Shown here: one piece after another, positions 18,744-26,754 of the stretch
Layout: each line of letters begins with the position of its first letter
Numbering within the stretch: the first letter of the stretch is position 1
Source of the DNA: Natronosalvus caseinilyticus
GTDB taxonomy: Archaea; Halobacteriota; Halobacteria; Halobacteriales; Natrialbaceae
Length of the DNA: 64,000 bases
NCBI RefSeq assembly: GCF_017357105.1
Contig: NZ_CP071596.1
Span: forward strand, 2,108,001-2,172,000
Direction: 5' to 3'
Translations under genes and position numbers: made by a program
The notes under the pieces: generated by a model
The model's database searches: none
The model's input: only the letters and a program-made list of their open reading frames with translations
What the model was told of the DNA's origin: nothing

Positions 18744-19804
18744 AGGTACTCACCGTCGTCGGCGCTCGTCCACAGTTCGTGAAGGCGTCGGCCGTTTCGC
18801 GTGCGCTGAACGCGGCGGGCCACGACGAGCAACTCGTCCATACCGGTCAACACTACGACGCCGAACTCTCGGATGTCTTCTTCGAAGAACTCGAGATTCC
18901 CGACCCCGCCTACGAACTTGGAGTCGGTTCGGCGTCTCACGGCGCGCAGACGGCCGCGATGATCGACGGCCTCGAACCGGTCGTCGCCGAGGTCGGGCCG
19001 GACGTAATCGTCCTCTACGGTGACACGAACTCGACGCTCGCCGGGGCAATCGTCGGTTCGAAGGTCGACGCGACGGTCGCTCACGTCGAGGCCGGTCTGC
19101 GGAGTTTCACCGACATGCCCGAGGAGGTGAACCGACGACTGACGGATCACGCGGCAGACCTGCTGTTCGCACCGACGGCGAGAGCGGTTGCAAACCTCGC
19201 CGCCGAAGGCCTCGAGGAGGGCGTCTATCGGAGCGGCGACGTGATGTACGACGTGCTCTTGCGGGTCGTCGACCGCTCTACTGAGCGTTCGAGAATCCTC
19301 GAGCGACTCGAGATGACGCCTGGAAACTACGTCCTGGCGACCGTCCACCGCGAGCGAAACACGGACGATCCGTCCCGACTGCGATCGATCGTCCACGCCC
19401 TCTCGACGTCGCCGATTCCGGTCATATTCCCGGCACACCCTCGAACGATCGACCGATTCGAGCGCAACGATCTCCTCGAACGAGCGAGACGCGACCTGCA
19501 CCTCACCGAACCGATTGGGTACCTCGACTTCGTTCGGTTACTCGACGCAGCCGACCGCGTGGTGACCGACTCGGGCGGGGTCCAGAAGGAGGCGTTCTTC
19601 CTCGATACTCCCTGTGTCACGCTCCGGGACGAGACGGAGTGGGGCGAGACGGTCGAGTGCGGCTGGAACGAACTCGTCGGCACGGATCGACGAGCGATTG
19701 AACGAGCTCTGGAACGAGAATGGCAGCTCGAGGACAAGCCGTCGCCATATGGCGACGGGCGGGCGGCCGAATCCATCGTTGAGGTGCTCGAGCGTGATCG
19801 ATGA
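18740..19804 (+). CDS. wecB: UDP-N-acetylglucosamine 2-epimerase (non-hydrolysing)
   Basis: Epimerase of 354 residues converting UDP-GlcNAc to UDP-ManNAc, or its di-N-acetylated uronate analogue as in WbpI. GARPQFVKASAVSRAL near residue 7, HTGQHYDAELSDVFFEEL near 36, YGDTNSTLAGAI near 95, HVEAGLRSFTDMPEEVNRRLTDH near 115, HRERNTD near 205 and TDSGGVQKEAFFLDTPCVTLRDETEWGE near 275 are all present, including the catalytic Asp/Glu/His residues. Full family length. ATGA overlap with DUF354 and an overlap with the next gene indicate one transcript. WecB versus WbpI substrate choice cannot be told by eye. Confidence 0.92.
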   Translation: MKVLTVVGARPQFVKASAVSRALNAAGHDEQLVHTGQHYDAELSDVFFEELEIPDPAYELGVGSASHGAQTAAMIDGLEPVVAEVGPDVIVLYGDTNSTLAGAIVGSKVDATVAHVEAGLRSFTDMPEEVNRRLTDHAADLLFAPTARAVANLAAEGLEEGVYRSGDVMYDVLLRVVDRSTERSRILERLEMTPGNYVLATVHRERNTDDPSRLRSIVHALSTSPIPVIFPAHPRTIDRFERNDLLERARRDLHLTEPIGYLDFVRLLDAADRVVTDSGGVQKEAFFLDTPCVTLRDETEWGETVECGWNELVGTDRRAIERALEREWQLEDKPSPYGDGRAAESIVEVLERDR

Positions 19805-20693
19805 CCATCCGTTCGCCGTCTGTCTCACGCACGACGTCGACCGTCCGTACAAGACGTACCAGGCGCCGTACTATGCCATAGTGAATCGAGATCCGTCACA
19901 ACTGCGGTCCCTGTTCTCGAGGGAGCGGCCGTACTGGCAGTTCGAGGAGATCATGGCCCTTGAGGACGATCTTGGCGTCAGGTCGACGTTCTTCTTTCTG
20001 AACGAGCAGAACCTGTTCCGCGATAAATCGCCATGGGAGTGGCTGCGACCGGCGAACTGGAAACACTTTGTGGGTCGATACGAGATCATGGATCCGGCGA
20101 TCGTCGACGTCATTCGTGACCTATACGCTGGCGGGTGGGAAGTCGGATTGCACGGTTCATACGAGTCTCCCGACGACCCGGCACGGTTGAGAGAGGAGAA
20201 ATCACAACTGGAACGGATTCTCGGTCACGAGATTGTCGGCGGAAGACAGCACTATCTCCGACTAACCCGACCGGACACGTGGGAGATTCACCGTGAACTC
20301 GGGTTACGGTACGACGCCAGTCTCGGTTCGACGGACGAAGTCGGCTTTCGCCACGGGTACGGTCTTCTGCGACCGTTCGACGACGAGTTCGCGGTCTTCC
20401 CGCTCACCGCGATGGAGGTCGCGCTTTTGGGGCCGGAAACGGACCTCGAGTCGGCCCGGGAACGTGGCTATGACCTGCTCCGTGAGGCCGAGCGAAACGC
20501 CGCCGTCGCCACGTTACTGTGGCACCCGCGATTTTTCAACGAGGATGAATTCGGCGGGTATCGCCAGTTGTATGTCGACCTCGTCGAGTACGCCCAGGAG
20601 CGCAACGCCTGGGTCGGCCCCTGTGCGGAGTTTCTCCGGCACGTCGACGAATTGAACGAATTGGAACGAAAGCCAGTTCGAAAGCGTCCGTAG
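19794..20693 (+). CDS. Polysaccharide deacetylase-like protein
   Basis: 299-residue carbohydrate-esterase-4-like protein. The N-terminal CLTHDVDRPYK gives the DxD-type metal-binding strand, TFFFLNEQNLFRD follows, and GWEVGLHGSYES near residue 118 holds the first metal His; the usual second His of the H-x3-H pair is not obvious (Ser/Glu instead). WHPRFFNEDEF near the C terminus supplies the expected late catalytic His. This variant is widespread in archaeal and bacterial polysaccharide clusters. The start is taken as GTG 19794, overlapping the epimerase stop by 11 bases; the frame is open upstream but that would run inside wecB. No export signal, so it probably acts on cytoplasmic lipid-linked sugar. 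Confidence 0.78.
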   Translation: MIDDHPFAVCLTHDVDRPYKTYQAPYYAIVNRDPSQLRSLFSRERPYWQFEEIMALEDDLGVRSTFFFLNEQNLFRDKSPWEWLRPANWKHFVGRYEIMDPAIVDVIRDLYAGGWEVGLHGSYESPDDPARLREEKSQLERILGHEIVGGRQHYLRLTRPDTWEIHRELGLRYDASLGSTDEVGFRHGYGLLRPFDDEFAVFPLTAMEVALLGPETDLESARERGYDLLREAERNAAVATLLWHPRFFNEDEFGGYRQLYVDLVEYAQERNAWVGPCAEFLRHVDELNELERKPVRKRP

Positions 20694-20748
20694 CTCTCAG
20701 TGACAATACATGAAAGAACTACAAAATATACGCTCGAGTGGAACGATT

Positions 20749-20760
20749 TGGGAAATTTAT
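20749..20760 (+). promoter_or_regulatory. TATA box for methyltransferase gene
   Basis: TGGGAAATTTAT lies 27-38 bases before ATG 20787 in a notably AT-rich intergenic stretch (20700-20786). It suggests the methyltransferase has its own leaderless promoter separate from the upstream operon. Confidence 0.55.
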
Positions 20761-20786
20761 GAGGTTAGACGAGGTACGACTGACGA

Positions 20787-21569
20787 ATGAATACCGATAT
20801 ATTCACGGACAGAAAGCGTGATGAGATGGATCGTTACAACGATAACGACGACGAGGGTAAGTGGATTGCTGACTATCTATCTACTGATGGGTACAATAAC
20901 CTCATGGATGTTGGACATCAACGGCTCGTTCGCGAGACGCTGGCGAAACACCTGACATCGAACGCGTCAGTCCTGTCGATCGGAGCGGGACAAGGAGAGT
21001 GGCTCCGCGAGTCTACCAGGTACGAGCCACGACATTCCCTCGCACTGGACATCTCTGTCAACGAACTCCGACGAGGATCGAACGCGGAGAACGGGGACCG
21101 GATTGAATGGCTCTGTGGCGACGCCGAACGGTTACCCGTCCGCGACGACTCGATCGATTTCGTCCTGGCCGCGGCTGTCCTACATCACCTCCCGCAATGG
21201 AAAGACGCAATCCTGAACGAAATCTGTCGCGTCCTCAGTCCTGACGGGGTGTTCCTCTTCTTCGATCCGTTGCGATACAACCCGTTCGCCATGCTCGCAC
21301 GTCGATTTCTCGAGACGCGAAAGCGAACCGAGGCCGAAGTCCCACTGAATCCGTTCACGCTTCGATCGACGCTCGAATCGTCGTTCGAGACGGTCGATCT
21401 GACCGGATTCTACGTAATCTCTCCGATCTGTACGCTCCTGGATGCGATCGCACCCGTCAATCTCGAGGGAGCGATACACGGACTCTCCGAAATCGAACGA
21501 CGACTCTCGAAACGAGGGTTACTGCCAGTGACTGCAGAGGTCGTCGGGATCGCTTCCTATCCGCGGTGA
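20787..21569 (+). CDS. Class I SAM-dependent methyltransferase
   Basis: Methyltransferase of 260 residues in the Methyltransf_11 group. Motif I is VLSIGAGQGEWL near residue 65, the acidic motif II is SLALDISVNEL near 90, the WLCGDAERLPVRDDSIDFVLAAAVLHHL block near 110 is the type-11 signature, and VLSPDGVFLFFDP follows. Such enzymes near glycan genes methylate sugar hydroxyls or uronates, but small-molecule or lipid targets are equally possible. The first 40 codons are visibly richer in A/T than neighbouring genes (Asn, Asp, Tyr with AAT/GAT/TAT), hinting at transfer. ATG 20787 follows a TATA box; ATG 20826 is an alternative start. Confidence 0.87.
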   Translation: MNTDIFTDRKRDEMDRYNDNDDEGKWIADYLSTDGYNNLMDVGHQRLVRETLAKHLTSNASVLSIGAGQGEWLRESTRYEPRHSLALDISVNELRRGSNAENGDRIEWLCGDAERLPVRDDSIDFVLAAAVLHHLPQWKDAILNEICRVLSPDGVFLFFDPLRYNPFAMLARRFLETRKRTEAEVPLNPFTLRSTLESSFETVDLTGFYVISPICTLLDAIAPVNLEGAIHGLSEIERRLSKRGLLPVTAEVVGIASYPR

Positions 21570-21629
21570 GTCGTTCTCCCACCGGCGCTGGCCATGGCAC
21601 CGACCGGATTCTCCGTTCTGGAGCGCCGC

Positions 21630-23669
21630 CTAGAGGTCGTCGACGGCGACTTCTTCGCCGTTCCACTCGAGCCAGAAGGCGGGGTCGGCGTCGGAATCGG
21701 CGTTCTCGGCCTCGAAAGTGACGATGTCACCCTCAACGACGAAGCCGTCGCCCCAGCCGTTGCCCGTCAGCCCCTCGACCTCGTAGTACCCGGTCTCGTG
21801 GTAGGTGATGGTGTCGTTGTCGTTCGCCGAAACCGAATTACCGGAGGGCGACGTCCCGAGGTCGGCGGCCGTGACAGGCCCGTTAGCGATGAATCGGTAG
21901 CGCACGCGGTCTGCCCCCGGTTCGGTCAAGATTGCGAACTCGGCCGGTTCCGGATCGGTGTCTTCGCCTCCACCGGTCAGGTCGTCGACGGTGATCTCTT
22001 CGTCGTTCCACTCGAGCCAAAAGGCGGGGTCGGCGTCGGAATCGGCGTTCTCGGCCTCGAAAGTGACGATGTCACCCTCAACGACGAAGCCGTCGCCCCA
22101 GCCGTTGCCCGTCAGCCCCTCGACCTCGTAGGTGCCGTCCTCGCGCTCGGTGATCGCGTCGTTGCTGTTTGCCGAAACCGGATTGCCGGAGGGCGACGTC
22201 CCGAAGTCGGCGGCCGTGACCAAACCGTCGGCGACGAATCGGTAGCGCACGCGGTCGGCGCCGGGTTCCGTCAGGATCGCTAGTTCGTTCTCGCCGCTGG
22301 AATCGCCTTCTGTTCCTTCTTCCTCGTCAGCGATCAGTTCGTCGACGGCGACTTCCTCGCCGTTCCACTCGAGCCAGAAGGCGGGGTCGGCGTCGGAATC
22401 GGCGTTCTCGGCCTCAAAGGTGACGATGTCGCCCTCGACGGCGAACGCGTCGCCCCAGCCGTTGCCCGTCAGCCCCTCGACCTCGTAGGTGCCGTCCTCA
22501 CGCTCGGTGATCGTGTCGTTGCCGTTCGCCGAGACTGAACCGCCCGAAGGCGAGGTGCCGAGGTCTGTGGCGGCGACGGGACCGTCGGCGACGAACCGAT
22601 AGCGCACGCGGTCGGCGCCGGATTCCGTCAGAATCGCCAGTTCGTTTTGGTCCCCGGTGTCGTCTGTCTCCTCCTCGTCTCCGCCGTCGCCGCTCTCCCC
22701 ACCGTCGTAGTTTAGCCAGTCCTCGCGGGTCCCATTGACCAGCATCACGTGATTGTCGAAGTAAATCGTGTACGGATCGTTGTCCTGGTAGAGGTCGTAC
22801 CCATGCGGACCCGCGTACTGGATCCCGTTCCCATCGGCGGACCGCCATGCGAAGTTCTCCCGCTCGTAGGCGAGTTCGTCGTTCACCCACGCGCGGAAGA
22901 CGCCGTCGTTGTTCATCGATCCGCTCGAGGTATACGTATTCAGCTTCTGGTAGGTTTCGATCTTCACCCACTCGTTCATTGGCATCTGGACCCGGTTGCC
23001 AAACTCGAGGTAAGGGGTCGTGCTGTCGGTAAGTCGCGCGTCGTAGGAGTAGACGAAGAACGTGTACGTATCGGGGTGGTCGTGGTTCTCCCGACGGGTG
23101 AAGCCGAGCCGGACCGACCACCCGTCTTCGCCCGTGAATGGGGGCGGCGTGACGAAGTTTCCGCTGTCCTGGTCTCCCTCGCTCCGTAATCCGGCCCAGA
23201 AGAACCGCATCGTGTTGTTCTCCGAGAGCCACATCCCGTTGGGATGGACGTAGAACCGCTGGTACAGCTCGTCGACCTCCGTGCCGTAGTGATTGTCGAA
23301 CGGGTACACCGTGTTCGCGCTCATCTGGTCGCCGTCGAGATAGTGTGCACAACTCGTCTCTCCCGTTCGGGAGGTGCTTGACGTGATGTCGGGGCTCGTC
23401 CTCGAGCGCTGGTTCCACACGTCGTAGACGTCGCCCAGGCCGTTGTACTGTGACGACGGATCGTAGTAATCGTCGTAATCGATCTCGATCAGATCCTGGT
23501 CGTGAGAATCGGCCGCGGCGGTTCCCGAACTCAGGAGTGCCCCGCCAGCGACCGCGGTGGAGCCGAGTACCTTGAGATACGTTCTGCGTTCGATGTCGTT
23601 CGTCGTTCCGTTCTCTTTGCCGCTTTCCAGTGTGCTATCGATTGCTCGTCTCGAGCGCTCACGTGCCAT
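21630..23669 (-). CDS. Tat-exported polysaccharide-lyase-like protein with three C-terminal repeat modules
   Basis: Secreted or surface protein of 679 residues. A Tat signal (RRTYLKVLG at 28-36, then a hydrophobic Ala/Gly stretch to about 52) precedes a beta-jelly-roll domain (60-315) whose YQRFYVHPNGM, GWSVRLGF, MNEWVKIETYQKLNT, GVFRAWVNDELAYER and IYFDNHVMLV segments resemble the PL14/PL20-type lyase fold (recognised by eye). Three nearly identical about 103-residue modules follow (342-445, 461-564, 577-679), joined by acidic Glu/Asp/Gly linkers. Each begins ELAILTE and contains GNGWGD; I recall similar modules at the C termini of haloarchaeal exported carbohydrate-active proteins. A paralogue of the jelly-roll part is encoded next door. 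Catalysis is unproven. Confidence 0.75.
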   Translation of the reverse strand: MARERSRRAIDSTLESGKENGTTNDIERRTYLKVLGSTAVAGGALLSSGTAAADSHDQDLIEIDYDDYYDPSSQYNGLGDVYDVWNQRSRTSPDITSSTSRTGETSCAHYLDGDQMSANTVYPFDNHYGTEVDELYQRFYVHPNGMWLSENNTMRFFWAGLRSEGDQDSGNFVTPPPFTGEDGWSVRLGFTRRENHDHPDTYTFFVYSYDARLTDSTTPYLEFGNRVQMPMNEWVKIETYQKLNTYTSSGSMNNDGVFRAWVNDELAYERENFAWRSADGNGIQYAGPHGYDLYQDNDPYTIYFDNHVMLVNGTREDWLNYDGGESGDGGDEEETDDTGDQNELAILTESGADRVRYRFVADGPVAATDLGTSPSGGSVSANGNDTITEREDGTYEVEGLTGNGWGDAFAVEGDIVTFEAENADSDADPAFWLEWNGEEVAVDELIADEEEGTEGDSSGENELAILTEPGADRVRYRFVADGLVTAADFGTSPSGNPVSANSNDAITEREDGTYEVEGLTGNGWGDGFVVEGDIVTFEAENADSDADPAFWLEWNDEEITVDDLTGGGEDTDPEPAEFAILTEPGADRVRYRFIANGPVTAADLGTSPSGNSVSANDNDTITYHETGYYEVEGLTGNGWGDGFVVEGDIVTFEAENADSDADPAFWLEWNGEEVAVDDL
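21633..22646 (-). repeat. Three tandem about 310-base modules within the lyase-like gene
   Basis: Module 1 spans 22335-22646, module 2 spans 21978-22289, and module 3 spans 21633-21941 (minus strand), with period 348-357 bases including linker. The core encoding GNGWGD through DPAFWLEWN is nearly invariant at DNA level between copies, pointing to recent duplication or gene conversion, while the linkers differ in length and sequence. Confidence 0.9.
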
Positions 23670-23969
23670 GCAACTTGACTAGCCAACTATGCTGACCTCA
23701 ACGCTCTCATGAACATACCGGAACTTTATACGTCGGCGAGTTACTGTCAGGTTGGCTGTTGTGCCCTCGCTCGCCTTCGGAAAATGGTCCCGCCTTCTAG
23801 ATGAACGAATTGGTTAGCTAGGCGTATTCAGTACCGTCAGATTCGATTCACGGATCCGGCGATCAGTTGTTCGTCTACGGACCAGAGCAAATGCTCGAGT
23901 GAGAACTCGACAGGCGGGCGTCCCGTTTTGAGAGTCTCGAGGCGCGGATCGAATGTCGCCTTCGGATGC
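23670..23969. promoter_or_regulatory. Intergenic region with promoter of the lyase-like gene
   Basis: 300 bases between two same-strand genes. On the minus strand CGTATAAAGTTCC (about 23721-23733) is a TATA box 52-64 bases before ATG 23669, implying a short untranslated leader rather than a leaderless message. An imperfect inverted pair, CTAGCCAAC near 23683 and GGTTAGCTAG near 23812, could be an operator. No coding frame or RNA gene is recognised in the rest. Confidence 0.5.
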
Positions 23970-24935
23970 TTAGGACCGCGTTAGCGACACGATATTCTCG
24001 GGAACGCCGCCGACGACGATGTGGTGATCGTCGAAGTACACGGTCTCACCGTTCTGGTTCGATCCCCACCAGTAGCCGTGGGGACCGGCCTCCTCGATAC
24101 CCTGTCCCGGAACGGTGGTCCACCGGTAGTCGGTTCGTTCGAACGCCAGTTCGCCGTTCACCCAGACGCGGATTTCGCCGTCGGCGTTCGCCCGACCGTT
24201 CTCGACCGTATTCAGCACCTGGTGACACCGGAAATCGTTCCACTCGTTCATCCGAACGCCCGTATCGGTGACGTTCAATTCGGGGACCGGGTTAACCTGA
24301 TCCATGTGGTAGACGTAGACGAAGAGCGGGTACTCGTCGGGATGATCGTGGGAGCCACGTCGGGCGTATCCCAGTCGAATGGACCATCCGTCCTTCCCGT
24401 TCGGAATATCTTCCTGGGTCGTCCCGCCCGATGAGGTCGGCCCGTTCCGGATTCCTGCCCAGAAGAACCGGAAGGTCCCCCTGTCCGCTAATGTCATCCC
24501 GTTTGGATGGAACCGGAACCGCTGGTACGTTTCCTCTACGACGTCGTCGTGATTAGCGGCAAACGAGTAGACCGTATTGGCAGTCATCTGGTTCCCCTGA
24601 AAGTGGTGTGCGAGACACCGGTCCCCGGGTCCTGGCTGATCAACCGCAATCTCCGGATCGGCTCCCGAGCGGTGATTCCACACGTGATAGACGTCTTCCA
24701 GACCGTTGTACCTCGACGAGGCATCGTAGCTCTCGCCGTAATCGATGTCGATGAACTCGAGGTCTGTCGCCTTCGGGCCGCCCGCCTCCCCTCGAACTGC
24801 GTTCGAGAACAACGCGCCCGTCGCCGTTGCCCCGAGCAGTGAGAGATACGAGCGTCGGCCGAGCGTGCCCCGTTTCGTTCGCCGCGTATCGTCACGGGGC
24901 TCGTCGCCGGAAACGTCAGATTGCTTGCCTCGCAT
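23970..24935 (-). CDS. Tat-exported polysaccharide-lyase-like jelly-roll protein (single domain)
   Basis: 321-residue paralogue of the neighbouring lyase-like protein without the C-terminal modules. The signal has RRSYLSLLGATATG near residue 28; the mature part opens with LEFIDIDYGESYD, collinear with LIEIDYDDYYD in the neighbour. Shared landmarks are QGNQMTANTVYSF, YQRFRFHPNGM, FRFFWAGIRNG, GWSIRLGYARRGSHDHPDEY, MNEWNDFRCHQVLNT, IRVWVNGELAFERTDYRW and YFDDHHIVVGG. ATG 24935 is chosen because it puts the twin Arg about 28 residues in; the frame is open upstream but AT-rich and non-coding. Together the two look like secreted enzymes or binding proteins for an acidic polysaccharide. Fold 0.6, activity unproven. 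Confidence 0.75.
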   Translation of the reverse strand: MRGKQSDVSGDEPRDDTRRTKRGTLGRRSYLSLLGATATGALFSNAVRGEAGGPKATDLEFIDIDYGESYDASSRYNGLEDVYHVWNHRSGADPEIAVDQPGPGDRCLAHHFQGNQMTANTVYSFAANHDDVVEETYQRFRFHPNGMTLADRGTFRFFWAGIRNGPTSSGGTTQEDIPNGKDGWSIRLGYARRGSHDHPDEYPLFVYVYHMDQVNPVPELNVTDTGVRMNEWNDFRCHQVLNTVENGRANADGEIRVWVNGELAFERTDYRWTTVPGQGIEEAGPHGYWWGSNQNGETVYFDDHHIVVGGVPENIVSLTRS

Positions 24936-25273
24936 ACAAAACCGGGGAAGTAACCTCCGGTTATCAACCTTATCGTGTGAAAATCGTACATTTATCTCAT
25001 AAATCAGAATCAGAATTTCTACTTCAAAAGACACTCGAGCTCGGAGAAGATACTGGCAGTCAGAAGCGGTGAACCGACCGATCTGATCTCCGGAGCGAGC
25101 CCTGGAAGAACGACGTTCGCGTATTCGGTTCGTGATCGTGACGGTATTGCTTGTTGCTACGCGGTCAATCACGCAGTCAGTGAAGCGACTCGAACGGGAA
25201 AACAGGCGTTATCGAACGTAATGATCGAGTACCACCGGTTGGCTTTTCACGGAGGGTGGTGGTTACGAAACCT
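24936..25273. other. Divergent intergenic region, AT-rich on the left
   Basis: 338 bases. The left part (24940-25030) is AT-rich and carries likely TATA elements for the minus-strand lyase-like gene (ATAAGGTTGATAACC on the minus strand around 24958-24974). A pair of arms, AACCGG and CCGGTT, about 9 bases apart near 24942-24963, could be a regulator site. The right part (25040-25250) has normal GC, no good TATA box and no gene I recognise. Confidence 0.45.
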
Positions 25274-26509
25274 ATGTCTGCCGATCCGACGGTCATCCTC
25301 CTCGATGGAGATTACCCGACTGCGCTGACTGTCGCGAAGGAACTCTCCGAGGATCTCGGTGCGACGATCGTCGGCGTTGGAACGACGCGATACAGCCGAT
25401 TGCTCCGGTCGAGATACTGCGACGAGAAGATCCTCGCTCCTCCGCCGGAGAACGAGGGATATGCCGACGCCCTCGAGTCGGCGGTTCGAACCCATCGCCC
25501 GGACTTCGTCTTGCCGGTCGGGTACCAATCGACGATAGCGGTCGATCGACTTCGGTCGATCCTTCCCTCCTCGGTTTCTACCTCTCTCCCCTCGAGCGAG
25601 TCACTCCGTACCGGTGCCGACAAGTCCGCCGTCCTTGACCGTGCGGCCCGTCTCGGAATCGACGTTCCGGCGGAGTACTCGAGCGTCGTCGAGCAAATCG
25701 ACGCGAACGGGCGGCCGAGGGGTGCACTCGACCAACTGAACTTTCCCGTGTTTCTCAAGGCCAGACACGAATCCGGCGGTGGCGAGACGACAGCTCGGGT
25801 CGACGATCCTGCTCGCTTCTGGCGGACCTACGATCGCATTGCGGTGGTCGCACCGGGTGGGGACGTGCTCGTACAAGAGCTAATCGAGGGGACGAGGTCG
25901 ACATACGGGGTCGGCGTCCTCTGTTCGGAAAACGATGTCGTGCTCAGGCTCGGTCACGAGGAACTGCGGTCCGTTCCTCGATGGGGCGGAAGTGGGACGC
26001 ACCTTCGAACCTACCGAAACCCCTCCCTCGAGGCGCAAGCTACGGCCTTGCTACAGGACCTGGGATGGCACGGAATCGCGCTCGTCGAGTTCAAACGCCG
26101 TCCCAACGGTTCGTTCGTACTCATGGAGGTGAACCCGAAATTCTGGGCGTCGTACGCGCTGGCAAGCGAGCGCGGCTACCGATTCGCCTCGACGATGGTC
26201 GCGTCCGCTCTCGACCTGGACATCGACCTCCCTGTCAGGATAATCGGAACGGTTGACGAGATGGTATTTCCGCTTCGTGAACTCCAGTACTGCGTTCAGC
26301 AACCGACCCGGAACGAAATCTCAACCGCTCTCAGGACGGTACTGACCCCCGGTGCAAAGTGGAGTCTCGACTGGACCGACCCCGTCGCCTGGCTGATGCC
26401 ACCTGTCGCCGCGATGGAACGGGTACCCGACGTAGAGACTCGACTCGAGGTCGCTGTCGAGTCCGTAACTGGCCGTCGATCGCGGAACGTAGGAGAGGAT
26501 CGACGATGA
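25274..26509 (+). CDS. ATP-grasp ligase (carbamoyl-phosphate-synthase-like)
   Basis: Carboxylate-amine/thiol ligase-type ATP-grasp protein of 411 residues. An N-terminal preATP-grasp Rossmann-like part (ILLDGDYPTALTVAKEL) is followed by the ATP-binding strands with Lys in FPVFLKARHESGGGETT near residue 155, VLVQELIEGTRSTYGVG near 205, and the metal-binding VEFKRRPNGSFVLMEVNPKFW near 270, where Glu and Asn complete the active site. The family joins a carboxylate to an amine through an acyl phosphate; substrates here could be an amino acid and a sugar uronate or amino sugar. Start ATG 25274 (an in-frame GTG lies at 25256). The stop overlaps the next ORF as ATGA. Confidence 0.82.
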   Translation: MSADPTVILLDGDYPTALTVAKELSEDLGATIVGVGTTRYSRLLRSRYCDEKILAPPPENEGYADALESAVRTHRPDFVLPVGYQSTIAVDRLRSILPSSVSTSLPSSESLRTGADKSAVLDRAARLGIDVPAEYSSVVEQIDANGRPRGALDQLNFPVFLKARHESGGGETTARVDDPARFWRTYDRIAVVAPGGDVLVQELIEGTRSTYGVGVLCSENDVVLRLGHEELRSVPRWGGSGTHLRTYRNPSLEAQATALLQDLGWHGIALVEFKRRPNGSFVLMEVNPKFWASYALASERGYRFASTMVASALDLDIDLPVRIIGTVDEMVFPLRELQYCVQQPTRNEISTALRTVLTPGAKWSLDWTDPVAWLMPPVAAMERVPDVETRLEVAVESVTGRRSRNVGEDRR

Positions 26510-26754
26510 CAGGCTTCAGTGGGACATGGACCGACGATGACGGGTCTCAGCGAGTCGATCGTGGACCCTGCACTGGCCGCTCCAACGAGGACGTCAGCCG
26601 GGTCGCACGTCTCGAGCGTACTTCCATCGGTCTCGAGCGTGCCTTTATCGGGCTATTCGTCCGGAACTGGAAGCGGTTTTCGAACGTGCCTCGAGAAGAG
26701 TCCGCCAGCCTGCAATCGCTGAGAGACGACCAGAAGGGGCGTGATAATGCATGA
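26506..26754 (+). CDS. 82-residue hypothetical ORF overlapped at both ends
   Basis: Open frame starting with ATG 26506 inside the ATP-grasp stop (ATGA) and ending with TGA 26754 inside the next gene's start (again ATGA). The double 4-base overlap in an otherwise gapless operon is the argument for translation. The product has Trp, Arg and Ser residues, one hydrophobic patch (IGLERAFIGLFV near residue 45) and a basic segment, but no motif I recognise. Its third-position GC is lower than its neighbours, and a second frame is open over part of it, so it could also be a leader-like spacer keeping ribosomes moving to the membrane-protein gene. Confidence 0.45.
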   Translation: MTGFSGTWTDDDGSQRVDRGPCTGRSNEDVSRVARLERTSIGLERAFIGLFVRNWKRFSNVPREESASLQSLRDDQKGRDNA

